A stretch of 18,066 nt of DNA, taken from NCBI GenBank assembly GCA_964588725.1, contig CAZPQL010000060.1, forward strand, positions 1 to 18,066, written 5' to 3'. Source of the stretch: UBA5972 sp964588725 (lineage in GTDB: Bacteria; Pseudomonadota; Alphaproteobacteria; Rhodobacterales; Rhodobacteraceae). Of this stretch, positions 8,160 to 15,046 are shown in pieces (positions within the stretch are counted from its first letter, which is position 1; every line of letters begins with the position of its first letter). Made by a program: the position numbers and the translations under genes. The notes under the pieces were generated by a model that was not told where the DNA came from, did not search any database, and was given only the letters and a program-made list of their open reading frames with translations.

Positions 8160-8454
8160 CGGGCTGAACGCAGCGACGCGAAAGGAATTTCTGGAGCCCT
8201 TGTTAAACAGCGGCTGGTCCATGGTCGCAGGGCGCGACGCGATAGAAAAAACCTTCAAATTCAAAAATTTCGTCGCAGCTTTCGGCTGGATGACATCGGC
8301 GGCCATCATGGCGGAAAAATGGAACCATCACCCCGAATGGAGCAACGTTTACAACCGTGTCGACGTTACATTAACCAGCCACGATATTGACGGGCTGTCG
8401 ATGCGCGATGTCAAGCTGGCGACCAAAATGGATGCTTTGGCGCACGCTTCTTAA
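8152..8454 (+). CDS. phhB: Pterin-4a-carbinolamine dehydratase (PCD/DCoH)
   Basis: This small enzyme dehydrates 4a-hydroxytetrahydropterin, recycling the cofactor of aromatic amino-acid hydroxylases. The 100-residue product contains the family signature EKWNHHPEWSNVYN with the adjacent catalytic His pair, followed by the conserved His (TSHDIDGLS) and Asp (MRDVKLA) at the expected spacing. It starts within the 3' end of the FemAB-like gene (8-bp overlap) after a good AGGAGA ribosome binding site (8140-8145). No phenylalanine hydroxylase gene (phhA) is present in the window, so a role other than phenylalanine catabolism, such as general pterin or molybdopterin housekeeping, is possible. Its TAA overlaps the stop codon of the convergent peroxiredoxin gene (4 bp shared). 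Confidence 0.95.
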   Translation: MSDGLNAATRKEFLEPLLNSGWSMVAGRDAIEKTFKFKNFVAAFGWMTSAAIMAEKWNHHPEWSNVYNRVDVTLTSHDIDGLSMRDVKLATKMDALAHAS

Positions 8455-8939
8455 ATTTGGCCAAGCATTGTTTCGCCGGCGGTGGCCTCGCAAACGCCTC
8501 TTTGGGTTTCCTGATTGATGATCGTCACGATTCGGTCTTCTATCAATGCGGAAAACCGCAAGGAGCGGCCAAAAAATCCAACGGCAGGGGCGTCAAAATC
8601 CATGCCAATGGATTTAATAAATGAACCGTCCATATCGGCCCAGAGTTCGACGCCGGACTGAGAGGCCTGAACAGATTCGTCCCACATTTGCATGGCCAGC
8701 GCATCGTTGACCGCAACACACACGATGCGATCCACCCCTTTGTCGCGCAATTGCGACGCCGTGCGCACAAAGCTGGGTAGATGCGCTGTGGAACAGGTGC
8801 GGGTGAACGCGCCGGGCAACCCGAACAACACGGTTTTCTGTTCATCGAACAGATCTTTGACCGTCGTGGTTTCCGGTCCTTTTTCACCCATTCGGGTCAG
8901 TTGGCCGTCGGGCAGGCGGTCGCCAATAGCAAGGGTCAT
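8451..8939 (-). CDS. Prx5-type peroxiredoxin (thiol peroxidase)
   Basis: Peroxiredoxins reduce hydrogen peroxide and organic hydroperoxides through a reactive cysteine. The 162-residue product has the Prx5/AhpC-TSA fold with the active-site motif P-x3-T-x2-C intact as PGAFTRTC (42-49), so Cys49 is the predicted peroxidatic cysteine. Other cysteines lie in RIVCVAVND (near residue 75) and at Cys150, twelve residues before the C-terminus, where it could act as a resolving cysteine (see findings). I chose ATG at 8939 because the family starts there; an upstream in-frame ATG at 8996 would add 19 unlike residues. The ribosome binding site is weak (AAGAAAG). The gene is divergent from the flavoprotein reductase across 83 bp and convergent with phhB. 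Neither a glutaredoxin fusion nor OxyR is visible. Confidence 0.93.
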   Translation of the reverse strand: MTLAIGDRLPDGQLTRMGEKGPETTTVKDLFDEQKTVLFGLPGAFTRTCSTAHLPSFVRTASQLRDKGVDRIVCVAVNDALAMQMWDESVQASQSGVELWADMDGSFIKSIGMDFDAPAVGFFGRSLRFSALIEDRIVTIINQETQRGVCEATAGETMLGQI

Positions 8940-9022
8940 TGTCAATCTTTCTTGTGTTGCCGGTGGGTGATATTCCGGTATGTTCCGCGCAACCAAGTGT
9001 ACACCGTTCCAGTAGGATTACC
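8940..9022. promoter_or_regulatory. Divergent intergenic region between peroxiredoxin and flavoprotein reductase
   Basis: These 83 bp must carry the promoters for both divergent genes unless either is transcribed from farther away. The right end supplies an AGGA ribosome binding site for the reductase (within agtaggatta, 9011-9020). I found no convincing -35/-10 pair or operator. The shared position raises the possibility of joint redox regulation, which is inference only. Confidence 0.35.
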
Positions 9023-10222
9023 ATGTCACATATTATTGTTGTCGGGGCCGGTCAGGCGGGGTCGTCACTGGTCGTGAAACTGCGCAATCTGGGGTTTGAC
9101 GGTGACGTCACGTTGATCGGCGAAGAACCCGTTCCACCCTACCAGCGCCCGCCTTTGTCCAAGAATTACCTGATGGGCAAAATGGAAAAAGAACGGCTGT
9201 ATCTGCGACCCGAAGCATTTTATGGCGAACAGAATATCAGGTTACAAACCAATTGCCCGGTATCTGGCCTGAACCCCGCTGAAAAAACGATTGTGGCGAA
9301 TGGCAAGGTGATTGCGTTTGATCAACTGGCTTTAACGACCGGATCGACGCCGCGACGTTTGCCTGCGGCAATCGGCGGTGCACTGCGGGGCGTCTATGTG
9401 TTGCGCTCACTGGGGGATATGGACGCGATGTCCCCCGAATTTCAAAAGGGACGGCATGTTCTGATCGTGGGGGGCGGCTATATTGGGCTTGAGGCCGCAG
9501 CGGTGGCTGCGCAAAAGGGCCTGCGCGTAACATTGATCGAGCTGGCCGACCGGATTTTGCAGCGCGTGGCTGCGCCAGAGACTTCGAATTACTACCGTTC
9601 ACTACACCACGGTCACGGCGTGGACATCCGGGAAGGCGTCGGGCTGACACGCCTCACCGGCGACGGGCGCGTGACCGGGGCCACGCTGACAAACGGCGAC
9701 GCTATCGCTGTTGATTTTGTAATGGCGGGTGTTGGGATAATGCCCACGGTCGGGCTGGCCCAGGACGCCGGGCTATTGATCGAAAACGGCATTTGGACCG
9801 ACTCGCAGGGCCGCACGTCGGCCCCGGATATTTGGGCAGCGGGTGATTGCACGTCGTTTCCCTATCGGGGCGGGCGTATTCGGTTGGAATCGGTGCCCAA
9901 CGCCATTGATCAGGCCGAGGTGGTTGCGGCCAACATGCTGGGCGCGAAAGTGGACTACGTGGCCAAACCGTGGTTCTGGTCGGATCAGTTTGACGTAAAA
10001 CTGCAAATCGCGGGGCTGAACACCGGATACGAAAATGTGGTCGCGCGCGAATGCGGCGCGGCGCGGTCGTTCTGGTATTATTGCGGAGACAGGTTGCTGG
10101 CAGTTGACGCCATGAACGATCCGCGCGCCTATATGATCGGAAAGCGTCTGATCGAAGCGGGAAAGACCGCCGACAAAACCATGGTTGCCGATGGCAATGC
10201 CGATTTGAAAGCGCTTTTGTAG
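9023..10222 (+). CDS. FAD-dependent NAD(P)H:ferredoxin/rubredoxin reductase family protein
   Basis: This flavoprotein is of the putidaredoxin/rhodocoxin reductase type, which passes electrons from NAD(P)H through FAD to a small [2Fe-2S] ferredoxin serving a P450 or oxygenase. The 399-residue product has an N-terminal FAD-binding GAGQAG (8-13), the PYQRPPLSK segment typical of this family, an NAD(P)-binding GGGYIG (150-155) with an acidic residue at the end of the following strand (LIE, favouring NADH), and the second FAD motif AAGDC (272-276). The C-terminal reductase domain (KPWFWSDQFD) completes the family pattern. ATG 9023 has an AGGA element 9 bases upstream and gives a proper N-terminal Rossmann strand. 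No ferredoxin, P450 or oxygenase gene is present, so its partner is unknown. rsmD starts one base after its stop. Confidence 0.93.
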   Translation: MSHIIVVGAGQAGSSLVVKLRNLGFDGDVTLIGEEPVPPYQRPPLSKNYLMGKMEKERLYLRPEAFYGEQNIRLQTNCPVSGLNPAEKTIVANGKVIAFDQLALTTGSTPRRLPAAIGGALRGVYVLRSLGDMDAMSPEFQKGRHVLIVGGGYIGLEAAAVAAQKGLRVTLIELADRILQRVAAPETSNYYRSLHHGHGVDIREGVGLTRLTGDGRVTGATLTNGDAIAVDFVMAGVGIMPTVGLAQDAGLLIENGIWTDSQGRTSAPDIWAAGDCTSFPYRGGRIRLESVPNAIDQAEVVAANMLGAKVDYVAKPWFWSDQFDVKLQIAGLNTGYENVVARECGAARSFWYYCGDRLLAVDAMNDPRAYMIGKRLIEAGKTADKTMVADGNADLKALL

Positions 10223-10223
10223 C

Positions 10224-10781
10224 TTGCGGATCATCGGCGGCACATTCAAAGGCTTGCGACTGTCAAAGGTCGGCAAGGGCGATGCGCAAGCGCATTTACG
10301 CCCCACGTCCGACCGGGTGCGTGAAAGCATTTTCAATATTCTGCTCAACGGCGGCTACGGCGATCTGGTGGCTGGTGCCCGGATACTGGACCTTTTCGCG
10401 GGCACCGGTGCGCTGGGGCTCGAGGCACTAAGCCGCGGTGCGGCGCGGGCGGTTTTTGTCGATAGCGGCGCTACGGCAGCCGCGCTGTTGCAACGCAACG
10501 TCGACTTATGCAATGCGGGGGAGAACACGCAAATCATTCGCAGCGATGCATTGCATTGTAAACTGCCGCGACCAAAGTTTGATCTGGTGTTCATGGACCC
10601 GCCCTATGGCAAAGGTCTGGGCCACCGGGCTTTGGCGCATTTGCAGGCGATGCAGTACCTGTCGACCGGGGCCTTTGTGGTCTGGGAAGAAAGCGCCGCG
10701 CAATCCGCGCCCGATGATTTTGATCTGCGCGACACACGGCGGTTCGGCGGCACTTTCATCCATATTTTGCAAGCGGTGTAA
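10224..10781 (+). CDS. rsmD: 16S rRNA (guanine(966)-N(2))-methyltransferase RsmD
   Basis: RsmD methylates G966 of 16S rRNA in the assembling 30S subunit using S-adenosylmethionine. The 185-residue product begins MRIIGG as family members do, has the SAM-binding motif DLFAGTGALGLEALSRGA (from about residue 54) and the catalytic DPPY at 125-128. The only plausible start is TTG at 10224: the family N-terminus begins exactly there, and an in-frame TGA at 10206-10208 excludes any start further upstream. The start lies one base after the TAG of the flavoprotein gene and lacks a clear ribosome binding site, so translation probably depends on coupling to that gene. Downstream, 78 bp separate it from recQ. 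Confidence 0.93.
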   Translation: MRIIGGTFKGLRLSKVGKGDAQAHLRPTSDRVRESIFNILLNGGYGDLVAGARILDLFAGTGALGLEALSRGAARAVFVDSGATAAALLQRNVDLCNAGENTQIIRSDALHCKLPRPKFDLVFMDPPYGKGLGHRALAHLQAMQYLSTGAFVVWEESAAQSAPDDFDLRDTRRFGGTFIHILQAV

Positions 10782-10859
10782 CAGCGCTGCTCCGCGCGGC
10801 CTTGTTCAATTTTTAATTATATGTGACCGTTAGAAAAAAGCAGAAAAGAACAGGATCCC

Positions 10860-12899
10860 ATGCCTTCCCCCACCGAATTGTTGCGCTCTGTCTTTGGGTT
10901 TGATCGGTTCCGCGCAGGACAGGAAGACATTGTAAACGCGATTTGCGCCGGGCGTGATACCCTGGCGATCATGCCCACGGGTGGCGGTAAATCGCTTTGT
11001 TTTCAACTACCTGCCTTGTGCGGCGACGGGATGACCGTGGTGATTTCGCCGCTGATCGCACTGATGCGCGAACAGGTGCGAAATTTGCGCGAACTGGGGG
11101 TTGAGGCGCGGGCGCTGACCTCTGGCAATTCAGGTGAAGAGGCTGAAGAAGTTGAACGGGCGCTGGCGGACGGACGCGTCAAATTGCTTTATATGGCGCC
11201 CGAACAGTTGGCCAAATCTTCTACGATTGCGTGGCTGAAAAGGCTGTCGGTGAAGCTGATAGCGGTAGACGAGGCGCATTGCGTATCGCAGTGGGGGCAC
11301 GATTTTCGGCCCGACTATTTACGGATAACAGAATTGCGTCGCGCGCTGGATGTTCCTGTGGCTGCCTTTACCGCGACGGCGGACCGGGAGACGCGGCAGG
11401 ATATTATGGAGCGGCTGTTTGACGGCAACGCGCAGGTTTTTTTGCGTGGTTTTGACCGCCCCAACCTGCATCTCGCATTTCTGCCAAAGGATAAACCACG
11501 TGATCAACTGATGCGGTTCGTTATGGCGCGCAGCGGGCAGGCCGGGATCATCTATTGCGCGACGCGCGCCAAAACCGAAACGCTGTCACAGGCGCTGAAC
11601 GCAGCGGGGCACAAATCACTCGCCTATCACGCAGGACTCGACCCTGAAATTCGCCGCGTTGCGGAAACTCGGTTTGCCCGCGAAGATGGTTTGATCATCT
11701 GCGCAACCGTGGCCTTTGGCATGGGTGTCGATAAACCCGATATCCGCTGGGTGGCGCATGCCGACCTGCCCAAAAATATCGAAAGCTACTATCAGGAAAT
11801 CGGACGCGCCGGTCGCGATGGCGATCCGGCGGATACACTGACGCTGTACGCGATGGATGACATCAGGCTGCGGCGCGCGCAAATCGACGAGGGGCGCGGC
11901 GACACGGCCCGCAAAGAGGCCGATCACGGGCGTCTTAATGCGCTGTTGGGCCTGGCCGAAGCGCGACGATGTCGCCGGTCGGTGCTGCTGGGATATTTTG
12001 ATGAGCAGTGCGATCACTGCGGCAACTGCGATTTGTGCACCAATCCACCCGAGGTTTTTGACGGCACCGAGGTTGTGCGCAAAGCCCTGTCAGCGATCCT
12101 GCGCACCAAAGAACGCTTTGGGTCGGGTCACCTGATCGACATATTGCGCGGGGTGAAAACCAGTAAAATAACCGCGCAAAAGCACGATATCCTGCCGACG
12201 TTCGGCGTGGGCGGCGACCTGTCAAAAGCGGCGTGGCAGGCGGTGTTTCGCCAGATGCTTGGTCACGATCTGATTCGCCCGGATGTCACGCGTTTCGGGG
12301 CGCTGCGGCTGACGCAAGCCGCCCTGCCGGTTTTGCGCGATGAGGCCGGGATTGAATTGCGCCGTGATACCATCCGGTCGGCGACACCGGACCGCGCGCC
12401 GGTTCGTGCGCAGGTATCCGAGGACGACGAACCGTTGCTGGCTGCGCTGAAACTAAAGCGCCGCGAATTGGCTGACAGCCTACGCGCCCCGGCCTACGTG
12501 ATTTTTAGCGACCAGGTTTTAATTCAAATGGTGGCGGATAAACCCGCCGATCTGGACGATTTTGCCCGCCTGAGTGGCGTTGGTGACAAAAAATTGGCTA
12601 AATACGGCGATATTTTTCTGGCCGTGATTAATGGAGCGCCAACCGAACGCCTGCACCCTGCACGGCGGAAGCTGGCCGGAAAATCCGGCGGTGACCTTTT
12701 TGATTTACTGCGGGAAGCGCAGCTTGAACTTAGCCGCGGTGCGGATGGATCGGGTAAATTGCTGCAATGTTCCAGTGCGCTTTTGGCGCGGGTGGCGCGG
12801 CAAAAACCCCGTGACTTGGGGGCACTGGACCGCATTATCGGCGAACAGAAAACAGATCGTTTCGGCAAGACGTTTCTGGAAATTTTGCAAGACGCGTGA
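10860..12899 (+). CDS. recQ: ATP-dependent DNA helicase RecQ, with two HRDC-like domains
   Basis: RecQ is a 3'-5' DNA helicase acting in recombinational repair and replication restart. Domains in order: RecA-like core with Walker A TGGGKS (40-45) and DEAH box (137-140); the second helicase lobe with TVAFGMGVDKPDIRWV and QEIGRAGRDG; a zinc-binding site with Cys371, Cys387, Cys390 and Cys393 (plus an extra Cys384); a winged-helix RQC region; and an HRDC domain at about 520-594. A further HRDC-like repeat occupies about 608-679. At 679 residues it is some 70 longer than E. coli RecQ, which is explained by that repeat. AGGA at 10852-10855 precedes ATG 10860 by only 4 bases. The 78-bp upstream gap is AT-rich and may hold its promoter, but no GTTC-N7-GTTC LexA box is seen there. 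Confidence 0.95.
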   Translation: MPSPTELLRSVFGFDRFRAGQEDIVNAICAGRDTLAIMPTGGGKSLCFQLPALCGDGMTVVISPLIALMREQVRNLRELGVEARALTSGNSGEEAEEVERALADGRVKLLYMAPEQLAKSSTIAWLKRLSVKLIAVDEAHCVSQWGHDFRPDYLRITELRRALDVPVAAFTATADRETRQDIMERLFDGNAQVFLRGFDRPNLHLAFLPKDKPRDQLMRFVMARSGQAGIIYCATRAKTETLSQALNAAGHKSLAYHAGLDPEIRRVAETRFAREDGLIICATVAFGMGVDKPDIRWVAHADLPKNIESYYQEIGRAGRDGDPADTLTLYAMDDIRLRRAQIDEGRGDTARKEADHGRLNALLGLAEARRCRRSVLLGYFDEQCDHCGNCDLCTNPPEVFDGTEVVRKALSAILRTKERFGSGHLIDILRGVKTSKITAQKHDILPTFGVGGDLSKAAWQAVFRQMLGHDLIRPDVTRFGALRLTQAALPVLRDEAGIELRRDTIRSATPDRAPVRAQVSEDDEPLLAALKLKRRELADSLRAPAYVIFSDQVLIQMVADKPADLDDFARLSGVGDKKLAKYGDIFLAVINGAPTERLHPARRKLAGKSGGDLFDLLREAQLELSRGADGSGKLLQCSSALLARVARQKPRDLGALDRIIGEQKTDRFGKTFLEILQDA

Positions 12900-12962
12900 A
12901 TTTGGTCTAAACAGACGGATGTGGGGGCGCTTGCTGACCGATGTGTCGGAAAGGGCCTGTAA

Positions 12963-13457
12963 ATGTTCAAATCGATTTTCCCATTGATTTTCGGCGTTAT
13001 CGTGGCGGGCTCGCTGTCGCAGTTTCCCGAATTTGCCCAGCAGTACACGCAACGCATCGGCGGCGCCTACGCCGAAATTCACGCGGTGGCCGACGACCTG
13101 CGCGCCGATGCCGCGCGAAACGGCAAGACCGTGGCGCAGGCAATTGCCGAATACGACGCTGCGGGTAGCTCGTTTTTTAAGGATCGCGGTGAAAGTATAG
13201 CGCAGGTGATAGCGCGCGAGTCCTATCTGGCGGCGCATTACGCAGCTTTGAGCAACGGCTCGGGCATCGATCAGCTGATTGCTTTTGGCCGCGCCCCGGA
13301 TATCGCGATCGCGCAAGCCACGCTGCGCATTTATCGGCCTGCTATACCTGTGACGCCGACGGGTGGTTTACATGCGGCTTTGGGGTTTCTGGCGGGATAT
13401 TTTCTGTTAAGGTTTCCCCTGATGTTCAGGCGTCGCAAAAGACGAGCGCCCGTTTGA
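12963..13457 (+). CDS. DUF2937 family membrane protein
   Basis: I recognise this as a DUF2937-type protein; no function is established to my knowledge. The 164-residue product has a hydrophobic N-terminal segment (about residues 4-20) followed by the family's SQFPEFAQQYTQRIGGA block. A long, probably helical soluble region of about 100 residues follows, then a second hydrophobic segment near 138-152 (LHAALGFLAGYFLL) and a very basic tail RRRKRRAPV. This suggests a two-helix inner-membrane protein with the central region in the periplasm and the basic tail cytoplasmic. A good GGAAAGGG ribosome binding site lies at 12948-12955. It lies between recQ and yaaA on the same strand, 63 bp and 24 bp away, so co-transcription is likely. 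Confidence 0.87.
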   Translation: MFKSIFPLIFGVIVAGSLSQFPEFAQQYTQRIGGAYAEIHAVADDLRADAARNGKTVAQAIAEYDAAGSSFFKDRGESIAQVIARESYLAAHYAALSNGSGIDQLIAFGRAPDIAIAQATLRIYRPAIPVTPTGGLHAALGFLAGYFLLRFPLMFRRRKRRAPV

Positions 13458-13481
13458 TCGCGTAAATTTTGGGGGCGCGCT

Positions 13482-14291
13482 ATGCTGACAGTTATTTCAC
13501 CGGCCAAGCGGCTGGATATGAAACCGGATGCAGGCAAAATCGTGCCAAGCCAGCCAGCGTTTCAGGATGACGCGGTTTCGCTTTGCATCACGGCGCGGCG
13601 GCTTAGTGTAGTTAAGTTGCAGAAACTGATGGGCATTTCCAAGGCTCTGGCCAAGACGAATCAGGACAGGTTCAAGGCATTTGACGCGCAGCCGGGCAGC
13701 GATGCCACCAAACCGGCGGCGTTGATGTTCGCAGGCGATACCTATCTGGGGCTTGAGGCCGGTACGCTGGATGCCGAAGAAATGACCTACGCGCAGGACC
13801 ATTTGCGTATTCTGTCGGGACTTTACGGTTTGCTGCGGCCCATGGACCTGATCCAGCCGTACCGGCTTGAAATGGGCAGCAGACTGGCGACGCGACGCGG
13901 CAAGTCGTTGTATCAATATTGGGGCAGGCGGCTGGCGCTTTCGTTGAACGCACTGGGAGAAAGCGCGGGGACAAATATTCTGGTGAACTGCGCGTCGCAG
14001 GAATATTTTGGTGCCGTTGATTTGAAAGCCCTGAAAATGGATGTCGTAACGCCATCGTTTCTGGACATCAAAGACGGCAAAGCCGCGATGATCGGGTTTT
14101 TTGCCAAAAAGGCCCGGGGCGCAATGGCGCGGTTTATTGTGCAGAACAGGATCGAAAGTGTCGATGGGCTGCGTGATTTCAACACCGGTGGTTATGAATT
14201 TGCCGCCGCGCAGTCGGCTGGTGGCAAGATGGTGTTTACCCGTCCTCAGCCCGATCCGGTGACGCCGGTTCGCGCAAAAGCCAGCCAATAG
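13482..14291 (+). CDS. yaaA: Peroxide stress protein YaaA (UPF0246/DUF328)
   Basis: In E. coli, YaaA limits intracellular free iron during hydrogen peroxide stress and has DNA-binding ability. The 269-residue product has the family's hallmarks: N-terminal ISPAKRLD (6-13), FAGDTYLGLEA, LRILSGLYGLLRPMDLIQPYRLEMG, the NCASQEYF motif, and a C-terminal IGFFAKKARGAMARF segment. It follows the DUF2937 gene by 24 bp after a G-rich stretch. Its 3' end overlaps the convergent aquaporin gene by 56 bp, so no terminator can lie immediately between them. The sequence after the family core (about the last 15 residues) is rich in Pro/Val and likely under constraint from the overlapped gene. Confidence 0.94.
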   Translation: MLTVISPAKRLDMKPDAGKIVPSQPAFQDDAVSLCITARRLSVVKLQKLMGISKALAKTNQDRFKAFDAQPGSDATKPAALMFAGDTYLGLEAGTLDAEEMTYAQDHLRILSGLYGLLRPMDLIQPYRLEMGSRLATRRGKSLYQYWGRRLALSLNALGESAGTNILVNCASQEYFGAVDLKALKMDVVTPSFLDIKDGKAAMIGFFAKKARGAMARFIVQNRIESVDGLRDFNTGGYEFAAAQSAGGKMVFTRPQPDPVTPVRAKASQ

Positions 14292-14913
14292 TTACGGTCG
14301 CCACCACAGCACCAATCAATTGCACCACAATGAAAGCCGGCACATGCGCAGGGGCAATGCCTGCGAAAGTATTGGAAAACCCGCGTGCAATAGTCACGGC
14401 AGGATTGGCGAATGACGTTGAAGATGTAAACCAGTAGGCGGCGGTAATATAAAGGCCGACGGCGTAAGGTATCGCGCCGGGGTTTTTGCGCACGAGGCCC
14501 AGAATTGTGGCGACCAACCCGAAAGTTGCGACGAATTCGCCGACCCATTGACCGGTTCCGGTCCGTGCGTGCGTGGACGGGTCGATCAGCGGATTGTCGA
14601 ACATGATATGGGCGATGAACACGCCTGTGATGCCGCCGATGATTTGGGCGATGACATAAAATGCGCCGTCACGGGCAGTGATGTCGCGGCGTATGGCAAA
14701 GGCCAGCGTCACGGCGGGGTTGAAATGCGCGCCCGAGACCGGACCGAATACAAGGATCAGTACAACCAGAATCGCGCCGGTCGGGATGGTGTTGCCCAAA
14801 AGCGCGATGGCCGCGTTGCCGCCCGCCAGCCGTTCGGCCATGATGCCCGAGCCGACGACGGTGGCTAACAGGAATGCGGTGCCGATCGTTTCGGCGAAAA
14901 GGCGGCGTTGCAT
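14236..14913 (-). CDS. MIP-family channel (aquaglyceroporin, AqpS-like)
   Basis: Major intrinsic proteins form six-helix channels for water or small neutral solutes. The 225-residue product has both half-helix signatures, NPA at 65-67 and NPA at 170-172, and hydrophobic segments consistent with six helices. After the second NPA the usual selectivity-filter arginine is replaced by Val173 (NPAVTIARGFSNTF), and the sequence around GLYITAAYWFTSSTSFANPAVTIAR resembles AqpS, the arsenic-operon channel of Sinorhizobium meliloti, from memory of that family. Arsenite/methylarsenical or other neutral solute transport is therefore plausible, but no arsR, arsC or arsH gene is in the window. ATG 14913 has an AGGA ribosome binding site about 10 bases upstream. 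The 3' end overlaps yaaA by 56 bp. Confidence 0.92.
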   Translation of the reverse strand: MQRRLFAETIGTAFLLATVVGSGIMAERLAGGNAAIALLGNTIPTGAILVVLILVFGPVSGAHFNPAVTLAFAIRRDITARDGAFYVIAQIIGGITGVFIAHIMFDNPLIDPSTHARTGTGQWVGEFVATFGLVATILGLVRKNPGAIPYAVGLYITAAYWFTSSTSFANPAVTIARGFSNTFAGIAPAHVPAFIVVQLIGAVVATVTIGWLLREPASPDRAEDG

Positions 14914-14987
14914 CGGGGTGGTTCCTGTGCGTTTTTTGGAAATCTACAGCAGGCGTTATTGAATTACTATCGGCTCTTAGCCAGGCG

Positions 14988-15034
14988 GAGCCCCTGCGGG
15001 GCATTATTTTGAGCCCCTGGCGGGGCCGTTTTTT
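14988..15034 (+). terminator. Tandem GC-rich hairpins with T-tracts (terminator-like on + strand)
   Basis: Two nearly identical units lie head to tail: GAGCCCCTGCGGGGC plus ATTATTTT (14988-15010), and GAGCCCCTGGCGGGGC plus CGTTTTTT (15011-15034). Each forms a 5-bp GC stem with a 3- or 4-base loop followed by a T-tract on the + strand, the layout of an intrinsic terminator. Both flanking genes are on the - strand, so the orientation is odd; on the - strand there is no U-tract. It may end antisense or yaaA readthrough transcription, or be a dispersed genomic element. Confidence 0.6.
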
Positions 15035-15046
15035 GAGTATTTGTTG

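Noticed and set aside
8939..9022. Upstream in-frame start for the flavoprotein reductase (from 8939)
   Set aside because: The added residues do not resemble the family, and ATG 9023 has a ribosome binding site and begins the FAD-binding strand.
10782..10860. LexA box or terminator between rsmD and recQ
   Set aside because: No GTTC-N7-GTTC match; the possible GCGC stem is short and poorly placed relative to the T-run.
13497..14288. 263-codon open frame antisense to yaaA
   Set aside because: It mirrors yaaA almost completely, has no recognisable domain, and yaaA itself is well conserved.
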